From the NCBI RefSeq assembly GCF_014873855.1, contig NZ_JADBEL010000008.1, forward strand, positions 67,741-131,740: DNA of 64,000 bases, given 5' to 3'. Positions 27,277 to 35,942 of the stretch are shown piece after piece. Under the pieces are notes generated by a model. That model made no database searches. It was not told where the DNA came from and saw only the letters and a program-made list of their open reading frames with translations. The stretch's first letter is position 1. Every line of letters starts with the position of its first letter. This DNA comes from Sporosarcina limicola. GTDB taxonomy: Bacteria; Bacillota; Bacilli; Bacillales_A; Planococcaceae. The position numbers and the translations under genes were made by a program.

Positions 27277-27481
27277 ATCATGATTAATGGCAAGTGAAAA
27301 TTCAATACTAATTATCTCAGATTAATGTTCAGTGATCCCCCCGCTGATTGACGTTTTACTCCATAATGGGTAGAAACCGATTCGAAACTTGACGCTTCTG
27401 AAATCATTTGCTTGGACATTGGTGATGAATTTGCTAAAATGAAGGGCATTCATCGAAGAGTTGTGCAAAGGGGGGAATGAA

Positions 27482-27799
27482 TTGTATGAAGTGATCTATA
27501 TGAAAGCGGATTTTGAACCATGGTGGATGTTTGAAGGATGGGAAGAAAAAATTCAATCGCATCATACATTTGACGATGCAAAAGAAGCTTCCGTCTTTTT
27601 TGAAAACTTGCTATCCGAATTCCGGGAAAAGTACGACTATGAAGCGATTAAAAAAGATCACTATTATGCCTTTTGGTCAGAGTGTGAAAAGTTTTTTTGT
27701 GAAGGTTGCGATGATGACTTGCAATTGTATCATGGTATCATTTTTAAGAAGAAAGACCAAATTCAAGTAGTTAATTCGGTGAATAATTTGAACATTTGA
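27482..27799 (+). CDS. DUF1033 family protein
   Basis: The 105-residue acidic, aromatic-rich protein starts MYEVIYMKADFEPWWMFEGW, matching the DUF1033 family of Firmicutes, function unknown. AAGGGGGG at 27467 supports TTG 27482. The 205-bp gap upstream holds no gene, only a hairpin-like GC patch near 27330-27350. Confidence 0.78.
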   Translation: MYEVIYMKADFEPWWMFEGWEEKIQSHHTFDDAKEASVFFENLLSEFREKYDYEAIKKDHYYAFWSECEKFFCEGCDDDLQLYHGIIFKKKDQIQVVNSVNNLNI

Positions 27800-27932
27800 T
27801 TTGTCTTATTGATAAATTAATTACATAGGGTATAAAAAGGTCAATCAAAAAATTTTTATTTATATATCACAAAAAGTGATTGGCGTTATCGATATTTCAC
27901 TAATAAGTTAACTTTTCTGTTAATTTATTAAT

Positions 27933-27961
27933 GAAAAGAGAGGCCCTTTCAGGGAGGCCTC
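27933..27961 (-). terminator. terminator of the minus-strand lipoprotein gene
   Basis: GAGGCC/GGCCTC stem with a 10-base loop and a T-rich tract on the minus strand. Confidence 0.55.
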
Positions 27962-27970
27962 CTTCTCCAT

Positions 27971-28639
27971 TCACTTATCAACTAATTTCAATTTAGAAGT
28001 TACAACGAAATCTTCTTCGCCTTCGACTTGCATCACTGACTCCCGTTTTACTTCGCCGTAACCCTCTACAAGGTATTTTCGGTTAACGAAGTCTTTATCC
28101 TTCATTTCTATGACGATGGCGTGCTCGAATTTCTTGTACGGCGTTTCAACGGTTGCATCTATATCGATGATTGTCCATTTATCGAATGAGACGCCTTTTT
28201 CGAAGGGCATCTTCAAGTAAATACCAATCGGTTTCATGGCATCCATTTCTTCTTTAGAAGGAACGTCTTTTTTTGTGCCAACAGTGATATTATCCAGTAC
28301 TTGTATGGTATCTTCTTCTATTTTATAAACATAACGAACGATGGAACCCCCATTATTTTCGTGAATGACAACATAATTCTCAATCAACCGTGCTACTTCG
28401 ATATCTAGTTCCGCAAACTCATTCCCTTCACCTTCGAAATGTGCCTTCGAACCGTCTGGTAAGAAAAAATCAGCCATTGCCGTTTGTGTCGTGTTTTTCC
28501 CTGACGTTGCTTTGTTACCATTTGCGGAGCTTGAATTATTGAGGGCAGTAGACTTATCGCTTGACGTCCCGTTTTTCACACAACCAGAAAATAGTAGGGT
28601 AGCCAGTAGTATGAAAATTAAAGGCTTTCTTTGTCGCAT
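27971..28639 (-). CDS. hypothetical lipoprotein
   Basis: The 222-residue protein has a lipoprotein signal with lipobox FSGC (Cys20), a Ser/Asn/Lys-rich linker (about 22-50) and a polar extracytoplasmic domain. I do not recognise the domain. It is flanked by terminators, so it stands alone. Confidence 0.75.
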   Translation of the reverse strand: MRQRKPLIFILLATLLFSGCVKNGTSSDKSTALNNSSSANGNKATSGKNTTQTAMADFFLPDGSKAHFEGEGNEFAELDIEVARLIENYVVIHENNGGSIVRYVYKIEEDTIQVLDNITVGTKKDVPSKEEMDAMKPIGIYLKMPFEKGVSFDKWTIIDIDATVETPYKKFEHAIVIEMKDKDFVNRKYLVEGYGEVKRESVMQVEGEEDFVVTSKLKLVDK

Positions 28640-28719
28640 AACTAAACACTCCTTTTAAGATGGTATACCCAATTAGACGATACTCATCAGTATAAAGTTT
28701 AAAATCAACTTATTTTCAC

Positions 28720-28760
28720 AAAAAAAAGCCGTCTTTCATTAATAGAAGACGGCTTTTTTT
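28720..28760. terminator. bidirectional terminator downstream of the ABC-F gene
   Basis: GCCGTCTT/AAGACGGC stem flanked by A-run and T-run. Confidence 0.85.
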
Positions 28761-30373
28761 CATTTCTTTTTATTTTTATTTTGTTGTTCTTTCCATTCCA
28801 AATACTCGTCGTAGTTCATCATTTTATCGAATATCGTACCGTCATCATGGATTTCGATGATGCGGTTTGCAACCGTCTGGATGAATTGTTGGTCATGAGA
28901 TGTGAAGATCATTGCACCTTTGTATGCAGTTAGGCCGTTGTTTAGCGCCTGGATAGATTCAAGGTCCAAATGGTTCATTGGTTCGTCCAGCAGAAGGACG
29001 TTTGCATGTTTCAACATCATTTTCGACAGCATACAACGAACTTTTTCGCCACCTGAAAGAACGGATGGTTTCTTGTTTACTTCTTCTCCGGAAAATAGCA
29101 TACGTCCCAGGAATCCACGTAAGAAGGTCTCGGTTTGGTCTTCCGGAGAATATTGGCGCAACCACTCAACAAGTGATTGTTCAGAACCTTCAAAGAACTC
29201 ACCATTATCAAGAGGCAAGTATGATCGAGATGTTGTTACACCCCATTTAACCGTACCGGAATCAGGCTCCGCCTCTTCAGCAAGGATTTCAAGAAGGGCA
29301 GTTTTAGCAAGCGGATTTCCAAGAAGAATGATTTTATCTTCTTTATCGATTGTGAATGTCGCATCTTTAAGCATTACTCTACCGTCTTGTGTTTTATTAA
29401 GGTCTTGTATGCGTAATACGTCATTTCCGATTTCACGACCAATTGTGAAGTTGATGAACGGATAGCGACGAGAAGAGGGTCTAATATCGTCGAGTTCAAT
29501 TTTTTCAAGCGTTTTTTTACGTGAAGTTGCTTGTTTTGATTTCGAAGCGTTAGCACTGAAGCGGGCAACGAATGCTTGCAGTTCTTTAATTTTCTCTTCT
29601 TTTTTCTTGTTTTGGTCTTGAGACATTTTTAGAGCAAGTTGACTAGACTCGTACCAGAAATCATAGTTTCCAGGATAGAGTTGGATTTTCGAGAAATCGA
29701 GATCCGCGATCTGTGTACATACTTTGTTTATAAAATGACGGTCATGGGATACAACAATGACTGTGTTATCGAAATTGATAAGAAACTCTTCAAGCCACTG
29801 AATCGCTTTTAAATCCAAATGGTTGGTAGGCTCATCGAGAAGAAGGACATCGGGTTTACCGAATAAAGCTTGTGCAAGGAGTACCTTCACTTTATCAGAC
29901 CCTGACAGTACAGCCATCTTCACTTGGTGGAACTCGTCGGATAAACCGAGTCCTTGTAGAAGGATGGCTGCTTCTGATTCCGCTTCCCAACCATTAAGCT
30001 CTCCGAATTCCCCTTCGAGTTCAGCAGCACGCATGCCGTCTTCATCCGAAAAGTCCTCTTTCATATAAATCGCGTTTTTCTCCATCATAATGTCATAGAG
30101 ACGTTTGTGGCCCATGATTACCGTGTCAAGTACGATACTTTCTTCATACTCGAAGTGATTCTGTTTTAGAACGGCTAAGCGTTCGTCCTTGTTCATAATA
30201 ACGTTTCCTGTTTGCGGCTCAAGTTCACCGGATAAAATTTTAATAAATGTTGATTTTCCCGCACCGTTCGCACCAATCAGACCATAACAATGGCCTGGAT
30301 TGAACTGTATATTGACATCTTCAAACAGCTTGCGGTCGCCGAATTGAAGACTTACATTACTGACTGCTATCAT
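28760..30373 (-). CDS. ykpA: ABC-F family ATPase (YkpA/YbiT type)
   Basis: The 537-residue soluble protein has two ABC nucleotide-binding domains, each with Walker A (GANGAGKST near residue 35; a degenerate GNPLAKTAL in the second), signature LSGS/LSGG and Walker B LLLDEPTNHLD / LLLDEPMNHLD, joined by a charged linker. ABC-F proteins act on the ribosome. The altered second Walker A is worth noting. AGGAGG 7 bases upstream supports ATG 30373. The prophage is inserted just upstream of its promoter. Confidence 0.88.
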   Translation of the reverse strand: MIAVSNVSLQFGDRKLFEDVNIQFNPGHCYGLIGANGAGKSTFIKILSGELEPQTGNVIMNKDERLAVLKQNHFEYEESIVLDTVIMGHKRLYDIMMEKNAIYMKEDFSDEDGMRAAELEGEFGELNGWEAESEAAILLQGLGLSDEFHQVKMAVLSGSDKVKVLLAQALFGKPDVLLLDEPTNHLDLKAIQWLEEFLINFDNTVIVVSHDRHFINKVCTQIADLDFSKIQLYPGNYDFWYESSQLALKMSQDQNKKKEEKIKELQAFVARFSANASKSKQATSRKKTLEKIELDDIRPSSRRYPFINFTIGREIGNDVLRIQDLNKTQDGRVMLKDATFTIDKEDKIILLGNPLAKTALLEILAEEAEPDSGTVKWGVTTSRSYLPLDNGEFFEGSEQSLVEWLRQYSPEDQTETFLRGFLGRMLFSGEEVNKKPSVLSGGEKVRCMLSKMMLKHANVLLLDEPMNHLDLESIQALNNGLTAYKGAMIFTSHDQQFIQTVANRIIEIHDDGTIFDKMMNYDEYLEWKEQQNKNKKK

Positions 30374-30403
30374 AAAAAATCCTCCTAAATTCACAATGCT
30401 CCC

Positions 30404-30433
30404 ATTATAGCACGTAATAAAACCTATTAGCAA
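30404..30433 (-). promoter_or_regulatory. ABC-F gene promoter
   Basis: Minus strand: TTGCTA (30433-30428), 18-base spacer, TGC-TATAAT (-10 at 30409-30404). It ends close to where prophage sequence begins. Confidence 0.7.
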
Positions 30434-30471
30434 GAAGGCTGGTACTATAGGGTTTCAGGGTAGTTAATTAA

Positions 30472-31710
30472 CTAATTAGCCCCAAAATTAGCCCCACTAG
30501 GCTCCAGACTCTGACTAAACAAGGTAACAGACTCTTGTTCCGATTCCTTTAAAACGTGACCATACACATTATAAACCATTGCCGGAGTATTCCCTAGTCG
30601 TTCGGCAATTACTTTCACATTGCGCCCACGATTTAATAATATGGTGCAGTGCGTGTGACGTAACCCGTGTATAGTTATCTTTGGTAGAGATGTTCTATCC
30701 AGAATTCTATTTAGAGAACGTATAATACTTGAAATGGGGGATGCACCATGATCAGTGATAAAAACAAAAGTTTCGTCGGTTATTTTTTCCCCATAAGAAA
30801 ATAAAGTTTTTTTACACCACATCTTATAGGATTCCAATTGCTTCAAAACCATCTCGTCAATGGAGATGGTTCTATATGAATTTTTTGTTTTTGGTGAACG
30901 TACACCTAAATGATCCCTCGTTCGTTCAATCTTGATTGTATTATTTTCGAAATCAATGTTTTTCCACTGGAGCCCCATTGCTTCTCCCCTACGTATACCA
31001 GTGTAGGCAATGGTCAACAGAAAACTATAATTTGTAATGGATTCTTGTTTTTTAGCATCATCCAAGAATGTCACCAATTCAACAGGAGAGAGGTAATTAT
31101 TCATTACTTCCAATTCATCTGAAACAATAGCAACTTTTGTGAAGCGGTTGCGTATTAGTATTTCACTTTCTACCGCTGCGTTAATGGCAATTTTGAAAAC
31201 GTTATGCCATTGACGAATGGAGCTATCTTTGTATTGTCCTTCTAGCTTATTTATGAATTCTCGTTCATATGTCAGCCTGTCAAGATTCTGTAACTTATAT
31301 TTACCTAGCATCGGCTTTAAATGAAGTCGAAGGACCAATTCCCTTTGAACACACGTTGATTCTTTCCACTTCTTTTTATTCATGTCATACCAAATATCTA
31401 ACCATTCTCCAACAGTTATTTGGTCGTATTCCACTTGTTTTGTTTCTCCGCGTAATGTAGCTGCCTTCACTTCTAAAAGCGCTTGAAGAGCTACCTTTTC
31501 GTTCGTAAAGCTACTTTTCTTTTTCTCTCTTCGTTTTCCAGACTTATCATTATACTTATGTCGGTACATCCATAGCTTTTCACCTTTAGCGTTGAGATAA
31601 TAATACAGCTCAGGATCTTTACTTGATTTGCGTAGCTTCAATCTAACCATTCCTTCCATCGCTTGGCGGCGTAATGTACAGGAATAGGTTAGTGTTGCTT
31701 TTTGAATCAC
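30472..31710 (-). CDS. int: phage integrase, tyrosine recombinase
   Basis: Catalyses site-specific integration and excision. Residues about 60-180 hold an AP2-like and SAM-like DNA-binding region; the catalytic domain has TGIRRGEAMGL (first Arg), HGLRHTH (His-x-x-Arg) and the Tyr nucleophile in YNVYGHV near residue 380. The start is uncertain: AAAGGAGGTGATTC lies over GTG 31710, and ATG 31659 is an alternative giving 395 residues. Transcribed toward the ABC-F gene. Confidence 0.93.
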   Translation of the reverse strand: MIQKATLTYSCTLRRQAMEGMVRLKLRKSSKDPELYYYLNAKGEKLWMYRHKYNDKSGKRREKKKSSFTNEKVALQALLEVKAATLRGETKQVEYDQITVGEWLDIWYDMNKKKWKESTCVQRELVLRLHLKPMLGKYKLQNLDRLTYEREFINKLEGQYKDSSIRQWHNVFKIAINAAVESEILIRNRFTKVAIVSDELEVMNNYLSPVELVTFLDDAKKQESITNYSFLLTIAYTGIRRGEAMGLQWKNIDFENNTIKIERTRDHLGVRSPKTKNSYRTISIDEMVLKQLESYKMWCKKTLFSYGEKITDETFVFITDHGASPISSIIRSLNRILDRTSLPKITIHGLRHTHCTILLNRGRNVKVIAERLGNTPAMVYNVYGHVLKESEQESVTLFSQSLEPSGANFGAN

Positions 31711-31837
31711 CTCCTTTGGTTTAAGTATGTCTGTTAGAAAATGTGGTGTTCCGAAAAGGATGCTTTTTTTCTGTTTAGTTACTAACGTAGATAAATAGCA
31801 AATTACATAAAAATCAGATGATCCAAATCAATTTGTT

Positions 31838-32980
31838 CTATTTATTTTCTTCTGCATTTTCTTTTCTCCGTTTGTTGTTATACGCCATTTCGCAACTACT
31901 TCTTTTTCTGAATGGCAAAGGTGGACAAAAGCGGCGACCTTCGTATGTAACCTCAAAAACGTGACCACAGTACTCACATTCACGCAACTCTGCATCATTC
32001 ACTAATGCCGTCATTATTTGAAAATAGGCGTATTCAAATAAATCGAAAAAATAAATTTTAGGAACAAACTTACCGTGATCGAAATCTAATTCTATCTGAA
32101 GCTTTTTTTTACCACCATACAACCTAGAGGCTAGAGTTTGTTTTTCCATAAGCAAAAGTTTTTCACCGCTACTACTTCCTATTTTGTTTTTTCTAAGATT
32201 CTCGATCCCGGTTTCCATGTCTGGAAAGCCTGAAATGGTTGTCCCTGTTTTGTCTGCAACGTCTTCAGCCATCTTTTTTAGTAGTTCATAAACTTCTTTA
32301 GCTGCTTGATCCTCTCGTCTTTTTAGCTCTTCAATATTTTGGAGTTTTACATTTTTAAACATGTCGAATAAGTACCTATAATACATGAGTTCTGAATGAA
32401 ACCGGGTTAACAACGCAACTGGAATAGTAACAGGCGTTTCATTGGTTTCAAATTGCCCCCAATCCACAACGTCCTCGCTCACCCCGAAAGGAAGTCCAAA
32501 AACTTTCGAAAACTTCAATAATCCTTTGTTATCGAAAGGAGTCAGTTTAGCTAGTTCTGTATAAAGGGATTCAGCTTCTTCTAAGTCGTATGCTCTGACA
32601 TTCAACAAGCTACTTTCGTCGATTCCAATAAATGTATAATCTTTAAAGTCATCAAGATCCCCCCCGACTTTGTCGGCAATGTCCTGCAAAGAGTTTATTT
32701 CTTCGTTTAATTCAACGTTCATTTTTTTGCTTAATTTCTTTAAAAATGATTGATTATATTCATCCAATTTCTCCGCGTCAATATCCGTAATAAATTCAGC
32801 GACTAAAGGAGATGTTTCCTCTTGCTGACCATCTCTTTTAATAAAAGAAGCAAGAGCACGTCCTGACGTGTCTCCCAATTTATATTCTTTGAATGTTTCA
32901 AAGTCACTATAAATTCGGTAATCCCCAAAAACCAGCACTTTTTGAGGTGTTTTAATTCCTTGTAAAAAAATATTTTCCAT
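31838..32980 (-). CDS. unknown phage protein with C-terminal zinc-finger motif
   Basis: The 380-residue protein has an unrecognised N-terminal body and a C-terminal motif CEYCGHVF, then RRFCPP, then RSSCEMAYNNKRRK, resembling CGNR-type zinc fingers that bind nucleic acid. AAAGGAAG supports ATG 32980. It sits on the lysogenic strand next to int, a position where cargo such as superinfection-exclusion genes often lies. Function not assigned. The 127-bp gap to int holds nothing clear. Confidence 0.7.
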   Translation of the reverse strand: MENIFLQGIKTPQKVLVFGDYRIYSDFETFKEYKLGDTSGRALASFIKRDGQQEETSPLVAEFITDIDAEKLDEYNQSFLKKLSKKMNVELNEEINSLQDIADKVGGDLDDFKDYTFIGIDESSLLNVRAYDLEEAESLYTELAKLTPFDNKGLLKFSKVFGLPFGVSEDVVDWGQFETNETPVTIPVALLTRFHSELMYYRYLFDMFKNVKLQNIEELKRREDQAAKEVYELLKKMAEDVADKTGTTISGFPDMETGIENLRKNKIGSSSGEKLLLMEKQTLASRLYGGKKKLQIELDFDHGKFVPKIYFFDLFEYAYFQIMTALVNDAELRECEYCGHVFEVTYEGRRFCPPLPFRKRSSCEMAYNNKRRKENAEENK

Positions 32981-33191
32981 GTCGTTTCTTCCTTTCCAAA
33001 ATAGAAATAACCATATTTTAAGTATGAATTTCATGACTTCAAACAAAAAAAGTCCTTTTTAACGACATACATATATCTATTGTTAGTCGTTATAAACTTT
33101 ACATTTTAAAATGGCTATAATAATATTGGGTTAAGAATAACACCATTAACAACATCAATCAATATAAAGTTAGTCGTAAAGGAGAATTGTC

Positions 33192-33368
33192 GTGGAAAAT
33201 AAGGATATTAGAAAGGCAATTGAGGATTCGGGTTTAAAGCACTGGCAGGTAGCGGAGGCGCTCCGGATTCATGAGGGGAGTTTCAGTAGACAGCTACGAA
33301 GGGAGTTGGATGAGGCGCGCAAGCGTGAAGTATTCCAAGCGATTGAGAAAGCGAAATTGGCATTGTAA
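33192..33368 (+). CDS. 58-residue HTH-like phage protein
   Basis: GTG start after AAAGGAG (33178). The peptide is short, charged and helical, with SGLKHWQVAEALRIHEGSF resembling a Fis or MerR-type helix-turn-helix. Probably a small early regulator. It opens a plus-strand block that interrupts the lysogeny module. Confidence 0.65.
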   Translation: MENKDIRKAIEDSGLKHWQVAEALRIHEGSFSRQLRRELDEARKREVFQAIEKAKLAL

Positions 33369-33431
33369 TTGAGTGGTGTGTATAAAACACTAAAGTATTT
33401 GTCATTTGACTAATTAAAAGGAGGAAGCCAG

Positions 33432-34162
33432 ATGAACGAACTGAAAGTTTTCATGTTTAACGGTAGGTTGGTCACGGACTCTCGAGAAGTTGCAGAAATG
33501 GTGGAGAAAAGGCATTCGGATTTGATCAGGGATATTGAGAGTTATAAGGAGGTCATGGATCAAAACGCAAAATTGCGTTCTGATGATTTCTTTCTTGAAA
33601 GTGCTTACCAAGCGGGGACAGGGAAATCCTATAAGTGTTTTATGCTTACGAAATTAGGTTGCGACATGGTTGCTAACAAAATGACGGTTGAGAAAGGGAT
33701 TCTCTTCACTGTTACTTTCGTGAAGAAGTTTGAAGCAATGGCGAACTTCATTCAATCAGGGCAACGTGGACAAACTATTTCCACAAAAGAAGAGTTCGAG
33801 ATGCAATTGATTGGTGCACGATACGCATCTGAGATCCTGCGCTTAGACACAACATCGAATGTAAGAATGCTAGAAACGGTCCATGAACAACACGGTGTCC
33901 CGACAAGCCACCTTCCAGTATATGTGGACGAGGAAGTCACGCTGCGGCGAAAGTGAATACGAAGCTAATCGAACTGGGACTTCTCGAAATCAAAGAGCGA
34001 CCATCTTCAAAAGGTGGTTTGAAAGAATTTAAATCGCTGACGGATAAAGGTTTGATGTTCGGAAAGAACCTTGTTAGTCCGCGAAATCAAAAAGAAACAC
34101 AACCGCATTATTATCCATCCAAGTTCAGTCAATTGAAGGCATTGTTGCAAGGGGAGGTATAA
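33432..34162 (+). pseudogene. frameshifted Rha-family antirepressor
   Basis: The first frame (33432-33956) encodes the Rha domain: the LVTDSREVAEMVEKRHSDLI start and FMLTKLGCDMVANKMTVEKG are characteristic. It ends at YVDEEVTLRRK then stop. The typical C-terminus (LIELGLLEIKERPSSKGG, then LVSPRNQKETQPHYY) continues in another frame, 33953-34162, with a GTG overlapping the stop. The region normally linking them also looks shortened. Either a disrupted gene or two coupled fragments. Confidence 0.75.
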
Positions 34163-34164
34163 CA

Positions 34165-34326
34165 ATGCGAATAGTAAGAGGTGCAAAAGCGCTTGTTAAA
34201 TATCTTGATTCCATTCAGTGTCCGTTATCTGGACCTACCATCCAAAAATTAGTGAAAGTCCGTGAGATTCCGTTCAGACGACCTTCGCCGAGGGTATTGA
34301 TATTCAAGCATGAAGCTAATTCATAG
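34165..34326 (+). pseudogene. truncated excisionase/HTH-like protein
   Basis: The 53-residue frame starts ATG 34165 after GGGGAGG. MRIVRGAKALVKYL, SGPTIQKLVKVREIPFRRPS and RVLIF resemble small phage excisionase-type winged HTH proteins, which continue past this point with an acidic IDAWL-like end. Here the homologous reading stops after RVLIF, at a junction with an ImmA fragment on the other strand. Confidence 0.6.
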
Positions 34327-34385
34327 GGATCACTGGTGCCGTACTTCCTGGTTAAGTTCTCAACAATTGCTTTAATCCAAACCAA
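34215..34385 (-). pseudogene. truncated ImmA/IrrE metallopeptidase
   Basis: A frame of 56 codons begins at TTG 34385, six bases after GGGGAG and just downstream of the repressor. IKAIVENLTRKYGTSDPYEL followed by ASCLNI is the N-terminus of phage ImmA-type peptidases that cleave the repressor. After about 35 residues the frame runs antisense through the excisionase fragment and stops; the HExxH zinc site is missing. Confidence 0.7.
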
Positions 34386-34406
34386 CGGGATCTCCCCAGT
34401 ATCATA

Positions 34407-34817
34407 TTAGTCTTCGTCTTTTTTGTATTTGTTAGGAATGTATTTCTTATTAATACGCTGCGTCTGACGGAAAATGTGATCCATTGCTTCTATCAAGGAT
34501 TCTTTCGCATCTTCACTCATCGGTTCGCCGGAAAAGTTAAGGCCGTCAGAACTCGCGAGGTCTCTCTTAAACTCGTCAATGCGTTTTGCTATGTCTTTTT
34601 CAGTTAGGTCATTGTGACGCTTCTTATCTGTGCGTCCTAAAAGGTAATCAACAGACACATTGAAGTAATCTGCAACTTTTTCTAAGTTAGCGCCATTCGG
34701 GATTTTCTTTTTCCATCCATAAAGAGAGTTTCTGCCGAATCCAAGTTTTTCTTCTAATTCAACAATAGACAATTTCTGTTCTTCGCAAAGAGTTTTTAAT
34801 CTGTCAAATGTAGTCAT
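34407..34817 (-). CDS. phage repressor, XRE-family HTH
   Basis: The 136-residue protein has an N-terminal XRE helix-turn-helix (about residues 3-60, LEEKLGFGRNSLYGWKKK and ADYFNVSVDYLLGR) and a charged C-terminal half without an S24 peptidase domain. Repressors of this type are normally inactivated by an ImmA protease encoded just downstream, here truncated. AGGA before ATG 34817 fits better than ATG 34832. Confidence 0.85.
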   Translation of the reverse strand: MTTFDRLKTLCEEQKLSIVELEEKLGFGRNSLYGWKKKIPNGANLEKVADYFNVSVDYLLGRTDKKRHNDLTEKDIAKRIDEFKRDLASSDGLNFSGEPMSEDAKESLIEAMDHIFRQTQRINKKYIPNKYKKDED

Positions 34818-34837
34818 ATCAACCATCCTCATGACCT

Positions 34838-35096
34838 ATGAACAACACGAATTAATCTTTTAACTAAAAACATTTTATTTTTAGTTCTAAGGCTAATATA
34901 CTTTGTTCATAAGCTAAGTTATTCGCTAAAAAAGAGCACAAAAAAGACGACCTATCTAAATACATTTTAACGTTGGGGAACGGGCAAAATGTGGGTCTTG
35001 CAGGTTTTATGAAGTCTTATTTAGCTATGTCTACATTCTATATTAAAGACTAATAACAGTCAATACAATTAGTGAATAATTTAGCTTATAGTTCAC
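34838..35096. promoter_or_regulatory. repressor/cro operator region
   Basis: The 345-bp gap between divergent repressor and cro holds inverted repeats: ATGAACAA (34838) with TTGTTCAT (34903), AACTAAAA/TTTTAGTT (34862-34886), GTGAA (35072) with TTCAC (35092), and ATAAGCTAA (34909) with its complement TTAGCTTAT (35081). These are candidate operator half-sites for repressor and Cro. No gene is seen in the gap. Confidence 0.55.
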
Positions 35097-35162
35097 TGAT
35101 GCGCTGTGATACCGAGCTGATGACGGTAGCGACGTCAGTTGATTTTCAAAGGAGGTTAAGAT

Positions 35163-35345
35163 ATGTCGGAAGATTTAGGGGTACAAGTTAGATCAGAATT
35201 ATTCAAACGTAAGATGCGACAAAAAGAGTTGGCAGGTTTAGTTGGCATATCAAATGCTTATTTGTCAGACATCATTAATGGCCGCAAAGATGGTCCGAAG
35301 GCGCAAGAGCATGTTAAGCACATACGAAAGATTTTAAATATCTGA
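35163..35345 (+). CDS. Cro-like HTH protein
   Basis: The 60-residue protein is a single XRE helix-turn-helix (QKELAGLVGISNAYLSDIIN). It starts after AAAGGAGG and diverges from the repressor across the operator region, the usual place of cro. Confidence 0.85.
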   Translation: MSEDLGVQVRSELFKRKMRQKELAGLVGISNAYLSDIINGRKDGPKAQEHVKHIRKILNI

Positions 35346-35359
35346 GTAGAGGTGGTCAA

Positions 35360-35629
35360 ATGATTCCCGCAAATGTTGAAATAACACTCGATAGACAGGT
35401 TATTAAAGAGTACATCCACAAAAAACTAAATGAAGAAATTAGAGAAACCCTCTGGTTTGTGGATGTAGATAAGCTTTGTCAATTGACGTGCATGTCCAAA
35501 AGGTATCTAGAAGAAGAGATTCTATCAGATGTACGAATGAAAGCCATCGAAAGACGGAAGGAAAGAAAACGTTGGTATCCAGCAAAACAAGCGCAGGAAA
35601 TAATCGATGAAATCACATACAACTGGTGA
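35360..35629 (+). CDS. early phage protein, DUF771-like
   Basis: The 89-residue protein has the layout of DUF771 proteins: a helical N-terminus, a central CQLTCMSKRYLEEEIL helix-turn-helix-like segment and an RWYPAKQAQEII end. Usual early gene of Firmicute siphophages, function unknown. Starts 15 bases after cro. Confidence 0.6.
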   Translation: MIPANVEITLDRQVIKEYIHKKLNEEIRETLWFVDVDKLCQLTCMSKRYLEEEILSDVRMKAIERRKERKRWYPAKQAQEIIDEITYNW

Positions 35630-35686
35630 AAATAAAAAAACGCTTGGCGGCGTAATTGAAAATGAAGTTAGGGAAGTGAAACCACA

Positions 35687-35782
35687 TTGACCGATTGGGG
35701 AGCAGTCAATCTATACGCCGTGTTCATCGCATCCATCTTCATATTTGGATGGCTATGGCATCGTTTAGGGAAACAAGAGTGA
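35687..35782 (+). CDS. 31-residue membrane peptide
   Basis: TTG start after AGGGAAGTG; the peptide has one membrane helix (VNLYAVFIASIFIFGWLW). The stop overlaps the next start (GTGA), suggesting coupling. Too short to assign. Confidence 0.5.
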   Translation: MTDWGAVNLYAVFIASIFIFGWLWHRLGKQE

Positions 35783-35940
35783 GAGGTCGCAAGTTTACCA
35801 GAGCCGAATACCAACACGCTCTGACGGTTCTAGCAAATGCCGATGACTGGTTGCTAGTCAAAGTTGAAGAATGGACTTGGACGGTCGTACATCGTTTTAC
35901 TGGACAAGCCAAACAAATACGGAGTGAAAGGTGGACCTAA
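35779..35940 (+). CDS. small phage protein
   Basis: The 53-residue basic and tryptophan-rich protein (GTG 35779) overlaps the preceding stop by four bases. A longer frame from 35695 would collide with the membrane peptide. Not recognised. Confidence 0.5.
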   Translation: MRGRKFTRAEYQHALTVLANADDWLLVKVEEWTWTVVHRFTGQAKQIRSERWT

Positions 35941-35942
35941 AG

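Noticed and set aside
31660-35656. Shared 16-mer CGCTTGGCGGCGTAAT at 31660 and 35641
   Set aside because: A chance match of this length is not surprising in 64 kb, and flanks do not extend it.
35607-35690. 27-residue frame overlapping the DUF771-like gene end
   Set aside because: Weak ribosome site and strong overlap; cannot be supported.
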